From contig NC_081406.1 of NCBI RefSeq assembly GCF_030272615.1, forward strand, positions 462,302,072 to 462,366,071: 64,000 bases of DNA. The letters run 5' to 3'. Numbering within the stretch: the first letter of the stretch is position 1; every line of letters begins with the position of its first letter. The DNA is from Cryptomeria japonica (Eukaryota > Streptophyta > Pinopsida > Cupressales > Cupressaceae). Below, piece by piece: positions 35,074 through 46,632 of the stretch. The notes beneath the pieces were generated by a model that worked only from the letters and a program-made list of their open reading frames with translations, searched no databases and had not been told where the DNA came from. Made by a program: the position numbers and the translations under genes.

Positions 35074-35892
35074 TGTAGACATATAAAAATGACCATATTC
35101 CTAAATGAATATTTTATGTTCATTCCAGTATTTAATTAAATCCAATTTAATTAAATCACCCACATTCCTCTATTTAATTAAGTAAATTATTCAATTTATT
35201 TAGTTAAATTCACTTAAGCCCTTTTTGCATCATTTAATTGAATAAATCATTTTCTTTAATTAAAACCCTTCTCTCTACTTTTTAATTAAATTCACATTTA
35301 ATTAAATAGTTTACCCTAATTAAATAAATCTAATTTATTTAAAATCCCCAACTTACAACCAAATTGAAATAAAGCAATTTATTTTCATTAATTATATTTT
35401 CCCTCACCCACTTGCATTTTCCTACATCTCCTACTTTCCTCCTAACCCTATTCCTAATTTCTTCAAGAATCCATCTAATCCAAATCAATTAACCCAAACC
35501 CATCAATTATCCCCTTTCCCTAAATTTGAGGAGGTCACTTCTCAAATTTGGAGTAAAGTCTTCAAAATGCATTAAAGCCTTTATCCATTCAACAAGAATG
35601 CCCCGAAATTTGGAAGGACTCTTACAAATTTGTCCCCAAAGTCTTCAAACCATTAATGGTTAACTAACCCTTAGTGGCATGGTTAGAGACTTTTTGCCCA
35701 GCTTAACCTCCATCTAACCCAAGGGTCTCATCAAGCATTTATTGCTTTGACCATGGTTATTCCTTTAACCCTTGCACAAGATTTTATCCTTTCGGTAAAA
35801 GCTTTATCCAATGGATAACCTTAACCTATCCTTAACCCTTACCCCCTAGGGTAACCATGAGGTCTTCTCAAGCATTTAATGCTTCTTACACC
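35074..35892 (+). repeat. Element B 5' LTR, left fragment
   Basis: Begins TGTAGACATATAAAAATGAC and is colinear with 59508-60330. It is interrupted by C in the sequence CTTACATCTCC, intact in the 3' LTR near 60331. A deletion of about 15 bases relative to the 3' LTR lies near 35600. Confidence 0.88.
35888..35892. repeat. Target-site duplication of element C, left copy (ACACC)
   Basis: The unbroken 3' LTR of B reads ACATC here. The left copy ACACC and the right copy GCATC (43801-43805) each differ from it by one base. Confidence 0.75.
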
Positions 35893-37055
35893 TGTTGGCA
35901 TTTTTTATGTTTATGTTGTGATTGTCATTGATCGACACACACTTTTACTAAGGACCCCTTCATATGTATGAGCTAGAGTTCAACCGGTATTTGTTCCAAC
36001 CGGTATGTTGTATTCTAGTCTTTAGACAAATGATTTTGTAGAATGTGTTTCCCGGTCTGAAGTGGCATGATGACCCCAAGCGGTTCGTGGATCTCAACCG
36101 GTACAAGGGAGCAAAGCGGCATAACACATTCTTACCAGTCTTCATTTTTGCCAAATCGGCAACTGGTATTTTGTATGAACCGGTAATACTCTGTGATGAG
36201 TTACCAACCGATATTTTGTGATGAGTTATCAACCCACCGATTGATTGACGGTGCCGACACACTGACGGTGCTTTTTGTGTCATGTGACTGAGTATGTCTA
36301 GATTCATTGAACCTAGGAAATTGTAATGTAATCCTATTGGACTGACATGAAATCAGATTTCTTTAAAAGGACATCATGTCTAGGGTTTTGAGTTGAAAAA
36401 CTATTGCTGAAAGGGTTTATATTGCGGCTAGGGTTTAAGGTGGTAGTTGAGTTGTTGAAGAATGATCTTATCTGAGAAGATCAAGTTGTAAACAGAAAGA
36501 GATAGAGAAGATTGAAGTAATGCTAGAGTGCATTAGCAGTGAACTATACTGGATCTAATCAAGTCGTTTGTTCTATAAGATAGATCAAACACTTGTTGAT
36601 TACTCACATCTTTGACAAGTTTGTAGCCTTTAACCGGGTAGGCCTCAAAGCCTTTGTAAAATCCTCTAACAAGGTGGTTCACTTCTGTGAATCTGAAATC
36701 CTCTAACAAGGTAGTCTTTAATTGGACTTATCTCCTAATAGAGATTGAGATTCCTAACAGGATCTGTTCTGGTGAAGAACATTGTAAGACCTTAACCAGT
36801 CTAGTTTCCATTATGTAGATAGTGACTTGTGAGGTCCATCTCACCGTGGTTTTTCCCAGTTGGGTTTCCACATCAAATATCTTGTGTTATGGTTGTATTG
36901 CTTTTGTGGGTGAATACTTTATTCACATTTTGGTTTGCATGTGTGATAACCGGTCTATCTGTTAGACTATTTTATTGGTCTATCTTCAGACTGTGTAAGT
37001 GTTTAAGTACAGAGATTTTTGGCATACTAATTCACCCCCCTCTTAGTATTCATCA
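35893..37055 (+). repeat. Element C 5' LTR
   Basis: Starts TGTTGGCA and ends ATTCATCA. It matches 42636-43800 at about 94-95 percent by eye, and many differences are C/T or G/A in ACCGGT-like words. It carries the block CTCACCGTGGTTTTTCCC and a poly-C run before the end. A TTTAAAAGG at 36362 could serve as a TATA site. Confidence 0.9.
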
Positions 37056-37057
37056 AT

Positions 37058-37070
37058 TGGTATCAGAGCC
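37058..37070 (+). other. Element C primer-binding site (initiator Met tRNA type)
   Basis: TGGTATCAGAGCC two bases after the LTR is the standard plant copia site, complementary to the 3' end of initiator methionine tRNA. Confidence 0.9.
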
Positions 37071-37105
37071 TACCTTTCTATAAGTTTAACCACTTGGAAA
37101 GAGAT

Positions 37106-38371
37106 ATGGGGGAATACACTTTGAGGGAACTTACTCAACGGCTCACTAGGTCTGAGCAAGCCTATGATGATCTTATGGTCAAATACAAGGCATCTCAAGC
37201 AAAAAGGAGAGAACATGCAGAAAAGTTGATGGAGGTATCTGAAAGTAGTTGTGAAGTTGAAGCTAATATGGAATCCATGATTGCAGAAGTGAATAAGTTG
37301 AATGATTCAAACTCCAATCTAAGAAAGGAGTTGGAAGGACTGACTATCTGGTTTAGTCAAGAGCTTGAGAACCGTAGGAAAGCTGAAGATCAGTTAAAGG
37401 ATAGAGATCATGAGATCTCCAAGTTAAAACAAGAGATTAGTGCACTGACTACTCGCCTTCATGAGAGAAGGATGGAAAAGGAAGACATGCAAGGTGAACT
37501 AAACATAACCATCTCTGAAAATGCAAGTCTAATGGAGACAAATACTGCTATTTTCAAAGAACTCTCTGAGTCAAAGGAAATACTTGCTAAGTTTGGCAAA
37601 AGTACTATCAAGCTAGAGCAAAAGCTTGAGTCATCTAGACCGACAAAGAATACCAATGGTCTTTTTTTCTCTGGACATGAGGAAGGAGAATCCTCAGGAA
37701 CAAATGCTAAAGCATCAAAGAAGCAACCGACACTCAAAGGAAAAGGTAAGAAAAAATTCAAACCTATTTTCTTTAACTGTCTTAAAGAAGGACACACTGC
37801 CAATGTATGTAGGAGCAAAGCCTACAATAATTTTCCATATTTTATCAACAATGTACCTAGATCCAATAAGTTCAATTGTCATTGTTATGCATGCAACAAG
37901 TTTGGGCATAGAGCATCTGAATGTAGGTCTATCATGAACAATACCGGAAGATATCCTCAGAGGACCCAAAGAGCTGGTCCGAAATCTTTTGTAAACTGAA
38001 ACCCTAACCGGTTCAATGCCTACAATTATCAGTCAAGCAACAATGGTTATCAACTGGCAACCAGATGGAGAGCAAATTGTTGGATTTGTCATGGACATGG
38101 ACACACTGCAGCTACATGCAGAAGGAAGAATGGAAATATGAACAATGGACCTTGGAGAGCACCTGGATTGGTTTTCTATCATTGCAACAAACCGGGTCAC
38201 ATTGCAAGATTCTGCAGAAGCAAAAAGAGTATATCTGATGATATACTGGTCACTCAGAAAGGAGAAGTTGATGTTGAAAAAGTTCAAGCGGACATGAACA
38301 AAACCTGGAGGAAGAAACCAACAATGTTGGAAGAGGAACCAGTTTATACACCTAGTGTGGAAATGTCATAA
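37106..38371 (+). pseudogene. Truncated gag: coiled coil and zinc knuckles, element C
   Basis: The first ATG in frame is at 37106. Residues 1 to about 180 are a long heptad-rich coiled coil (Leu, Glu, Lys), with the SIRE-type motif LAKFGKSTIKLEQKL near 37590. Knuckles follow: FNCLKEGHTANVC (first Cys lost), CYACNKFGHRASEC, CWICHGHGHTAATC and YHCNKPGHIARFC. One in-frame TGA at 37997-37999 separates the second and third knuckles; otherwise the frame is open to 38371. The N-terminal gag domain that element H has at 61704-62330 is missing, so the protein begins directly with the coiled coil. It may still bind element RNA and join particles made by a helper. Confidence 0.8.
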
Positions 38372-38830
38372 CCGGTAAACTAAGCTCCAAAGAGACTTAG
38401 GGGGAGCAAACGGCGAAATAATTGTGAACCCCCGGTTACACCGATAAAACACCTTAACTAGTATGTGATATTTGTCGCTCGACAGAAGACCAGAAATGGT
38501 AAAAGAGGCAAATTAGGGTTTTCACCCTAATAGAGGAGCATTAATGGTAGTAGGTGAGAGACATGTATAAAAGCATATTTCAAATCATTTCTCACTATCT
38601 ATTTTCAAAGCAAAGAAAAGTTTTCAAGTGCAGAGGGAAGAAAAGGTGATTTGAGCCAAGATTTCAAGAAATTGATAAATCTTGAAGGAGATTCAAATCT
38701 AGTTTGCAAGTGGTCGTGGAGAACTCAATGCGGTGATTTGGAAACCGACAAAGAGTGAAGTGAAGCAGAATCAGGAAGCCCTAAATTCGCGTTGTAAAGG
38801 TATTCTTCATGTTCTTGAAAATACTCAACA
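38372..38830 (+). promoter_or_regulatory. Spacer with TATA-like site ahead of the second ORF of C
   Basis: TATAAAAG at 38566-38573 lies 258 bases upstream of the ATG at 38831. Upstream is TTAGGGTTTTCACCCTAA, which contains telobox-like sequence on both strands. The following leader is purine-rich. The start context CAACAATGGCTTCC is close to the plant optimum. Near 38396, CTTAGGGGGAGCAAA resembles 42534 (CTTAGGGGGAGCAAT). This looks like a separate transcription unit, by inference only. Confidence 0.45.
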
Positions 38831-41800
38831 ATGGCTTCCGCATCTCATACCAATTCTAGTACATCCATTGAGTTGGAAAGTTTAATTCAGAGGAAGTCCA
38901 AATATAATGCCCTATCACAAGTTCTGGTTGGAGTCATAGTTGAAGAAGGAATTTTTGATTATATTGATTGTAAAATAGAAGACCTAGGGTCTTTAGCTAT
39001 TCACACCCAGTTAGGTTTATTTTGTGGCAAGGACAAAAAGATCAAACCAGAGTTTAGCATCCTAGAGAAGAAGAAACTCCATAATGCAATATACTTTCTA
39101 GAAGATTTTATGAAGGATCACATCAGGATCATTTTGAGCAGAGTCCACAGTGACAAGATGTACCTGGAGAGGATGCATGATATCATGCCTCAAGCAATTC
39201 ATGCAGTCACCAGTTTTTGCAACATAGGGGAAGTGCTAGCCCTAAGAACGGTAAGAAAAATCAAAATGGCCAAGCTCACTAGTTCAACAAGTGACTCACG
39301 GGGTATGACGGTTAATCCTATCAAGGATGATCTGGTGAAATACGCCTACATGGTGATAGGCTATAGAACATTTTCAGCCAGCAGGATTAATTCTGTATCT
39401 ATTGCAGCGGTAAATACCACTTATCGGATGATTAAAGAGGATGCATCTTTTGACTTATGCACCGGCATGCAGAGGCAACTCCTATTGAATCTAAAGGTGA
39501 TCAAATAGGAAAATGCACTGAGGTTTAAGTTGAGCCAACTACTGATAGGGTTGTTCTTCTATTTCCAAGGCTACTTTCCTAAAGTAGGAGATGTCCAGTG
39601 GTCTCCTGACCAACCAGTAACCAAGCAGAATAAGGAAAGCATACAAGCCATTGGAACTAGTTACCCTGAAGTACTGAACAAATATTTTAATGAGTTCAGA
39701 AGAAAGATGAGTCAAAGGGTAAGAATCTCAGGGGATATAGTAAATAAATACGAAGATGACATCTGTTTCACCATTCAGGTGGACAAATGCTTAATGGAGC
39801 CTATTGAGCCTAGAATGGAGGAAGTGGAGCCAATGGGCTATGAAGTTATGTATGATATGCTGGAAGGGTATGCCTCAACCCTTATTGCCTTGCCTCTTGA
39901 TCCAAAGGCTAAAAGGACCGGAACCTACTTGGAGAGGATTGCACCTAATGAAGAACCATCGATTAAGAAAGGAAAAGAACCGGCAGTAAAGAAAGCCAAA
40001 GCAGTGCCTGCAACATCGGCACCAACTACCACTACAACTCCAAGAGTGACCAAGCAGTCACTGGTAAAGAAGCAACCAGAGGTAACACCGGCAAAAGTCT
40101 TTGAAAGAAAAAGGAAGACAAAGACAAATGAACTGGACTCTGAAGAAACTGAGTCTGATGAAAAGCCAAAGAAGGCCAGACAGACAAAGAAAATGAAGAA
40201 GAATGAACTGGCAGCATCCACACTGGTAAATATTGACATCTCCTCATACAAACCTTTGACACATTTTCAAAGGATAGTTAAGAATATTAGGAGAAAATTA
40301 ATTCATGATTTAATAGATTATTATGATGATTTTAGTGATGAGGAAAAGGAAGAAGTATTACAGGAAATCATCATTTATTTGTGTAAAAATGACCGGTCGC
40401 CATCAGAGATTAAATCTCAGACACCGGATTCTTTATTTAAAGCATTAGATAATAAATGGCACATTGCCATTGAAAAAGAATAGGATATTAGGGAGAAAGT
40501 ATTTGCACAATACTTTCCTGACCTCTCAAATTCAAAATTATTTGATGTCTTGAATCAAAATAAAGGTCTCTTCTTCACAAGGAGAAGAAGATTCTGGTTG
40601 TTGGAGGAGAGAATTGATGATGTTGAAAAAGATACTCATCAGCATATGGATTATGCTATCAACTCTCACAAAGAAAAAATGGCCAACCTCCAAGCAGAAA
40701 AAGGATCGGCTGTATCCAAGTCGGATGAAGTTTTTGATGAGGAAGAAAACCTAGTTGAAGAACCAATCGACACTATCGATGTCGATGCCCTAGATGTAGA
40801 AGATGTCACTCAGGACATACCTTCTGAGGGAACAGAACAGGGGCAACAAGCCAAAAAAGGTGGTGAGAAGGCTAAGGACACACAGGAAGCGGCTCAAGAA
40901 TAGGAAGAGAAGAAGAAGAGGGATGAAGATGAGAAAAGGAGAAAAGAAGAAGAGCAAAGAAAATGTGGAAGAGGAGAAATGAAAAGATGAAGAGGAGAAG
41001 AAGCAAGAAGAGGAAAGGAAGAAGAAAGAAGAAGAGGAAAGGAAGAAGAAAGAAGAAGAGGACAAGGAAGAAAAGAGGAAGAAAGAAGAGGAAGAAAAGA
41101 AGAAGAAGGAAGAGGAAGAAAAGAGGACGAAAGAAGAGGAAGAAAAGAAGAAGAAGGAAGAGGAAGAAAAGATGAAGAAAGAAGAGGAAGACAAGAAGAA
41201 GATGGAAGAGGAAGAAAAGAAAAAGAGGGAAGAGAAAGAGAAAGAAGAGAAGAAGAGGAAAGAAGAAGACAGGAAAAAGAAAGAAGTAGAAGAGATGAAA
41301 CAAGAACAAAAGAAAGAAGTAGAGAAAAGGAAGAAGGCAGAAGCAGACAAGGCAACAAAAGCAATGGAGAGCACTCAGATGGAGACTCCGAAGGCAACCG
41401 GGAGTCAAGCCAAACCAGCTGATATCTCCAGTCCTATCAATCTCCAATCTGTAAGTGAGTCAGAGCTTATGCAAAGCATCAAGGTTGCTCAAGAGTGCCT
41501 TGAGATCATTCATAGGAAAAAGGAACAAGACATAATTCAGGCGGCTGTAGACACCCTTATTGATTTAATACCTGATACTAATCTTCCCGACACTAAATCA
41601 TCACTAGCATAGCTCAAACTACCATGTACTCTAGTGGATGATTAGGTGCAGAGCCTGGAAGAAGCAGCTTAGGCCAATGTCAAGAAAGAGCACCAAAAGG
41701 CTCTTAACATTGCTTTGGTGAAAAAGATGAATGAGCTTCGGTCTGAACTGCTGAAAGACCAAAAGGACATAAGGAATGCCTTGGATGAGGGAAACTTGCT

Positions 41801-42246
41801 ACTAAGCAAAATCTGTCAACCTCATCTATTCTGCGATGATGTGCTAGCTAAGAAGCAAAAGCTTCAAATGGAATTACAGTCCTACTTGGGCACATTTAAG
41901 ACACCTTTCTGATTCCTTTGCAACATATGGGCAAACCGTTCACCTGTTCCAGATCCAGTCAGCCAAAATAGAGAAAGAGATCAGTACATGATCTAAAGAT
42001 TTGCAGGGGCTACAACTGGTTTTACTTCCTCAACTACAAATTCTTCAGAAGTGTTATCTAAACCTGGATGCCTTGACAATCACGCAAAAATTGAGCACCA
42101 TTGATGCCATGGAGGAACAAGTATACTAGATGCAAACAGAAAAAGAAGTGGCCACCTCTTTACTTGAGTCCTGGTCTCTATCCATGAAACAATTTTTGCA
42201 GGACTATAAATCGGTTTTTGACAAGTATTATTCATTGTTGTCATAA
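38831..42246 (+). pseudogene. Long unrecognised ORF replacing pol, element C
   Basis: Starting at ATG 38831, the frame runs through an in-frame TAG at 39506-39508 and another at 40481-40483, to 40903. It continues in a second frame from about 41172 and, after a further shift near 41908, in a third frame to a TAA at 42244-42246: about 1,100 codons in all. The N-terminal 220 residues are globular and unlike any family I know. A second globular part (39530-39960) is followed by a Lys/Thr/Pro-rich linker with basic clusters (KKAKAVPATSAPTTTTTPRV near 40000). Then come a helical segment, a Glu/Lys-only region (40904-41340) and a C-terminal helical part (LQGLQLVLLPQLQIL near 42006). No enzyme motif is visible. 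It could be a captured host gene or a distant relative of the env-like ORFs of SIRE elements. Confidence 0.6.
40904..41340 (+). repeat. Purine-only tract coding for Glu/Lys repeats
   Basis: Nearly all bases are A or G, in units such as GAAGAAAAGAAGAAG and GAGGAAGAAAAGAGG. It encodes EEKKK-type charged helices in several frames, which is how the frame could shift here without loss of character. The complement stays open as Ser/Phe/Leu repeats; those are shadows. Confidence 0.9.
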
Positions 42247-42623
42247 AATTTTATTTATATCAAATGGAAACAGAGTTGTTTAGCGATACTTTGTCATTGT
42301 TGGCAAAGAGGGAGAAGTATCTATTTTTGGTTTGAAAATTTTGATCTTCTGATAGAGGGGGAGAAGTACTCTATCTATTTTGAAGACAAATAGGGAGAAG
42401 CATCTATTTTTGAAATTTTGATATATGTTTTGATATATGTTTTGATATATGCTATATGATCTGATGTCTCAATGATTATGCTCTATATGCAAAATTGCTA
42501 TACACTTTGTTGATTAAGGGATAGTGTATATGCTTAGGGGGAGCAATTTTGTTAATGGCAAGTTTTTGTTGTAAAACACTTAGATGTCAAAATTTTATTT
42601 TCCTAAGTGTTGTCATCAATGCC
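42247..42623 (+). other. 3' noncoding region of C
   Basis: Contains repeated GGGGGAGAAGTA-like purine runs (near 42306, 42356, 42395) and TATATGTTTTGATATATG repeats. No gene is seen. Confidence 0.6.
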
Positions 42624-42635
42624 AAAGGGGGAGAT
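42624..42635 (+). other. Polypurine tract, element C
   Basis: AAAGGGGGAGAT immediately before TGTTGG of the 3' LTR, a typical plant copia tract. Confidence 0.9.
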
Positions 42636-43800
42636 TGTTGGCATTTTTGATGTTTATGTTGTGATTGTCATTGATGGACACACACTTGTACTAAGGACCC
42701 CTTCATATGTATGAGCTAGAGCTCAACTGGTATTTGTTCCAACCGGTATATTGTATTCTAGTCTTTAGACTAATGATTTTGCAGAATGTGTTTCCTGGTC
42801 TGAAGCGGCATGATGACCCCAAGCGGTTCATGGATCTCAACTTGTACAAGGGAGAAAGTGGCATAACACATTCTTACCAGTCTTCATTTTTGCCAAACCG
42901 ACAACCGGTATTTTGTATGAACCAGTAATACTCTATGATGAGTTACCAACCGATATTTTGTGATGAGTTATCAACCCACCGATTGATTGACAATGCCGAC
43001 ACACTGACGGTGCTTTTTGTGTCATGTTACTAAGTATGTCTAGATTCATTGAACCTAGGAAATTGTAATGTAATCCTATTGGACTGACATGAAATCAGAT
43101 TCCTTTAAAAGGACATCATGTCTAGGGTTCTGAGTTGAAAAAATTGTTGCTGAAATGGTTTATGTTACGGCTAGGGTTTAAGGTGGTAGTTGAGTTGTTG
43201 AAGAGCAATCTTATCTGAGAAGATCGAGTTGTAAATAGAAAGAGATAGAGAAGACTAAAGTAATGCTGGAGTGCATTAGCAGTGAACTATACTAGATCTA
43301 ATAAAGCAGTTTGTGCTATAAGATAGATTGAACACTTGCTGATTACTCACATCTTTGACAAGTCTGTAGCCCTTAATCGGGTAGGCCTCAAAGCCTTTGT
43401 ACAATCCTCTAACAAGGTGGTTCACTTCTGTGAATCTGAAATCCTTTAACAAGGTAGTCTTTAATCAGACTTATCTCCTAATAGAGATTGAGATTGCTAA
43501 CAGGATCTGTTCTGGTGAGGAACATTGTAAGACCTTAATCGGTCTGGTTTCTATTCTGTAGATAGTGACTTGTGAGTTCCATCTCATAGTGGTTTTTCCC
43601 AGTTGGGTTTCCACATCAAATATCTAGTGTTATGGTTGTATTGCTTTTGTGGGTGAATGCTTTATTAGTATTTTGGTTTGCATGTGTGATAACCGGTCTG
43701 TCTGTTAGACTATTTTATCGGTTTATCTTCAGACTGTGTAAGTGTTTAAGTATAGAGATTTTTGGCATACTAATTCATGCCCACCTCTTAGTATTCATCA
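42636..43800 (+). repeat. Element C 3' LTR
   Basis: 1,165 bases, TGTTGG to ATTCATCA, colinear with 35893-37055. The right duplication copy GCATC follows at 43801. Confidence 0.9.
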
Positions 43801-44480
43801 GCATCTCCTCTCAACCAGCCTTAAGTTGAGAATTATAACCATTTCATTGGTGAGAATTGTAAACATGGTTTGACAACTTTCAATCTTGGCCCTTGATTAA
43901 CTCTTTCAATCTTGACCATCCATTGCCCTATTTTTTCTATAAATAGAGCTCTCCTTCCTCCATTTTGAGGATCCATGAATCTAAGAAGTCTATTATCTAA
44001 AATCCATGCAAGATCTAGTATCTCATTTATGCTCAATTTTAGCACATCTAGTCTCTCTTTGCAAAAGGAATTAATCTAATAAACATTTTTAGACTACTTC
44101 CTTTATCATTAGCTTAAATCATATAACTAGTATATCATGTTAGGATAGTATTACTACTAATCTTGTCATCTTATAATGTAGTTTATTGCATTTGTAGGAC
44201 TATACATAGATAGGATGCATTCTCATGTTAAAATCAATCAAAAGCATCCCTCATTCTTGCATTTGTCATCCCTAAGCCACTTTGCTCAGTGATCTGAGAG
44301 CAAAGGCATTGGCTTGAAGGACCTTGTGAGATAGAGAACCATGGAACCATCCTTCAGAAGTTGAGTCATTCTTCATGACTCCATAACTTGCACCAAGAAG
44401 TCCTGTGGGTGTGTGGACAAGCCTCTTGGAGCTTCATTTTTCACATTTTGAGTTTCATAGCCCCACTTTTCCTACATACA
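43801..44480 (+). repeat. Element B 5' LTR, right fragment
   Basis: Colinear with 60335-61005, from CATCTCCTCTCAACCAGCCT to the end CCTACATACA. It holds the TATA box at 43938-43945. Together with 35074-35892 it restores an LTR of about 1,494 bases, close to the 1,498 of the 3' copy. Confidence 0.88.
43938..43945 (+). promoter_or_regulatory. LTR TATA box (TATAAATA), element B 5' LTR
   Basis: Same context (TTTTTTCTATAAATAGAGCT) as in element A. The insertion of C lies upstream of it, so the core promoter is intact but separated from the first half of the LTR. Confidence 0.7.
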
Positions 44481-44484
44481 TTTC

Positions 44485-44503
44485 TGGTGCCCACCGTGGG
44501 GCA
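44485..44503 (+). other. Element B primer-binding site
   Basis: TGGTGCCCACCGTGGGGCA starts four bases after the LTR. This is the form common in Tat-lineage gypsy elements and differs from the site of A, so the two elements use different tRNA primers. Confidence 0.75.
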
Positions 44504-44568
44504 CTACCCCATTAATAAAATCGGTTTTCAAAATTAAACACTTTTGTAGGTATGCAGGAAACAAGAAT

Positions 44569-44825
44569 TAGCGCGTAGGGAACATCCCTTAGCGCATTTG
44601 GTGGATCTTTTAGCACATCTAGCACACTATTTAGCGCATGGGGTCTATTCCCAAGCACGTGCAGTATTTACCTTAGCGCATCGTCTCCACTAATACTTTC
44701 ATGGAGGTCTTAGTGCAGAAGAAAAATAGAGTAGCACATCTGAAACACAATTTAGCATGTCAAGCCTTTTCGATAGCATATCCAAATTACTTTATAGCGC
44801 ATACAGTTTGTTCTATAGCGCATCA
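44569..44825 (+). repeat. Sense-side array of the motif TAGCGCAT, first block
   Basis: About a dozen copies of (T)TAGCGCAT or TAGCACAT, spaced by roughly 20-25 bases, starting 65 bases after the primer site. This is the same position as the array of A, with a different motif tail. Confidence 0.75.
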
Positions 44826-46258
44826 CAAATTGAGGCAAAAAAATAAAAAAAATAAAAGCTGTAACCGAGTGAGAAATTAGATTTGTTGAAGTCCACATTT
44901 ATCTAATGATTTTGCTTGTTATTTCACAGGATTCTAACAATTTTCTTATAGATGGGAGCTCCTTTTTTAGGATCATTAAGATAGTTTAGAGTTTTTACTC
45001 ACATTTCGGTTAGGTACCTAAAAAGAACCACAAATCAAAATCTTTCTTGCTTTCATATGAGAAAAAAATTCCTTTTTGGGTTATTAAAATGAACAAGACA
45101 ATCTTTCATTTTGCAAAAAGCTTTAAAAACAACCTCACCATCCTTTTTTGTTTAAAAGGATCAACTTCAAATTTTTGCAAAGTAAAAGAAACCACATTTG
45201 TCAAATTTTTGTTTTCAAAGAGGGAAGTCCTTCCCCTTTTGTTGACCACCAAGATTGAAGTTCTTCTTTGTTGACCAAGTTCTTTTCCTAGATTAGAAAA
45301 TCATTGCTTTGAAGGAATTAAAATAAACACCATGTTTTTGTGGAGGAACATCTCGATATAAATTTTAACAAATCATTGCAATAAAGAGTAAAAAAAAACA
45401 CTTGCTTGCTTTGCTGCGAAAGTGGAAGGAATATGCTCTCCCCTTAACTAGGTGATCGAAAATATAGACCACTCTTATGCTTTCAATATTTTTTTGCATT
45501 TAAATCTTTTAGTAGGCCTGCCTTCCCGAGGGGTTGAAAAACTCTTAAAGCCATTCTTTGGCTGGTGTGAAGGGAATGACCTATGTGGGAAACGACTTTG
45601 ACACCAAGTGTTCCAACCCACTATAATCAATAGTGGAAAGCAATGAAAGTCCTTTTCAATGGTTGCATGCAGTGATTAGCCTTCCCCTAGTATCCTTGAG
45701 ATATGTAAAGCCTTTGTTCTAAAGGTTGGGAAGCCTCTTGAGGGATTTTATCACTGATGGCCAAACAGGAAGCTTGATTACTAACCTTAGCATAGAAAAT
45801 TTGAGCCGAGTCAGTAACCAGACATTTGTAATATCATAGTGCAAGGGTGGGGAAGAATCCACCCCAAGATCGCTCACCATATATCTCCCAAGATAAATAT
45901 TCAATTGTGAAGCAATTCACTTTGAGTTAATTTCTAGCAAAAGGCAAAAAAATGGGCGCCCTCTAGGGGGTGACATGGCTGTTTGAGTTGACGAAGTATC
46001 GAGACTAGTGGGTTATGGTATTACTTATGACCCTTGAATAAAGAGTCTTTTTGAAGTGTATTTTTTGTATCCAAACCTATTGAAACATTGGGGATTTGAA
46101 AACATCCTCGCAAAACATACACTTACTATTTAGATTAAGAAAAAATGGTTACTTCTTTGGTGTTGTGTCTTCACTTGTTACTTCAGAAAATCATCTATCA
46201 TGATTGAAAACTCGAGGCAAAACTCCAAAATTATAGAAAACAATCAAGTTAGGCCAGT
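44826..46258 (+). other. Element B leader between the two array blocks
   Basis: No gene is supported. It shares patches with the leader of A (GGAGGAACATCTC and TCATTGCAAT near 45340-45380). Confidence 0.5.
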
Positions 46259-46632
46259 TTAGCGCATAAGAGCAACATCTTAGAGCGTTGGAACCATACT
46301 TTAGCACATCAAATCCTATCTTTAGCGTGTAAAGTCTTAATAGTAGCACTTCACTAGAATCTAAGATCAGCAATAGCAGTTAGCGCGTTCAAAAATTAGT
46401 TTAGCGCATTGAAGCATCAGCTTAGCGCGTGGAAGTCAACCGTTAGCATGTAGAGTATAAACAATAGTGCATCAGTGGCTCATATTAGCGCATGATCTTT
46501 TAAACTAAAGCTGAAACAAATTTAACTAGTAAAACCAGTTAGCCCATAGTAGGGGGCAGTATAGCACGTGGGGTCTTTTCCTTTGCACTTTGAGAACATT
46601 TTGTAGCGCATAACATCTTTGTTTCAACGCGT
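46259..46632 (+). repeat. Sense-side array of TAGCGCAT, second block
   Basis: About fourteen more copies in the same orientation (TAGCGCATAAG, TAGCGCGTTCA, TAGCGCATTGA, TAGCGCATGAT and others), 1.4 kb downstream of the first block. Element A has no second block. Confidence 0.7.

Larger units (their letters stand above)
35893..43800 (+). mobile_element. Element C: SIRE-like copia derivative without pol
   Basis: It is 7,908 bases long with two LTRs of 1,163 and 1,165 bases, a canonical plant copia primer site (37058) and a polypurine tract (42624). Inside are a gag remnant with coiled coil and four zinc-knuckle positions (37106-38371) and a long ORF of unknown family (38831-42246). No protease, integrase, RT or RNase H motif is present in any frame. 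It would have to move with enzymes from a related element. It is the youngest layer of the stack, since it interrupts the LTR of B. Confidence 0.85.

Noticed and set aside
37058-37070. A tRNA gene
   Set aside because: Only 13 bases match the tRNA 3' end complement, as expected for a primer-binding site.
40790-41447. Long minus-strand open frames rich in Ser, Phe and Leu
   Set aside because: They are the complement of the Glu/Lys purine tract of the C ORF and have no composition of a real protein.
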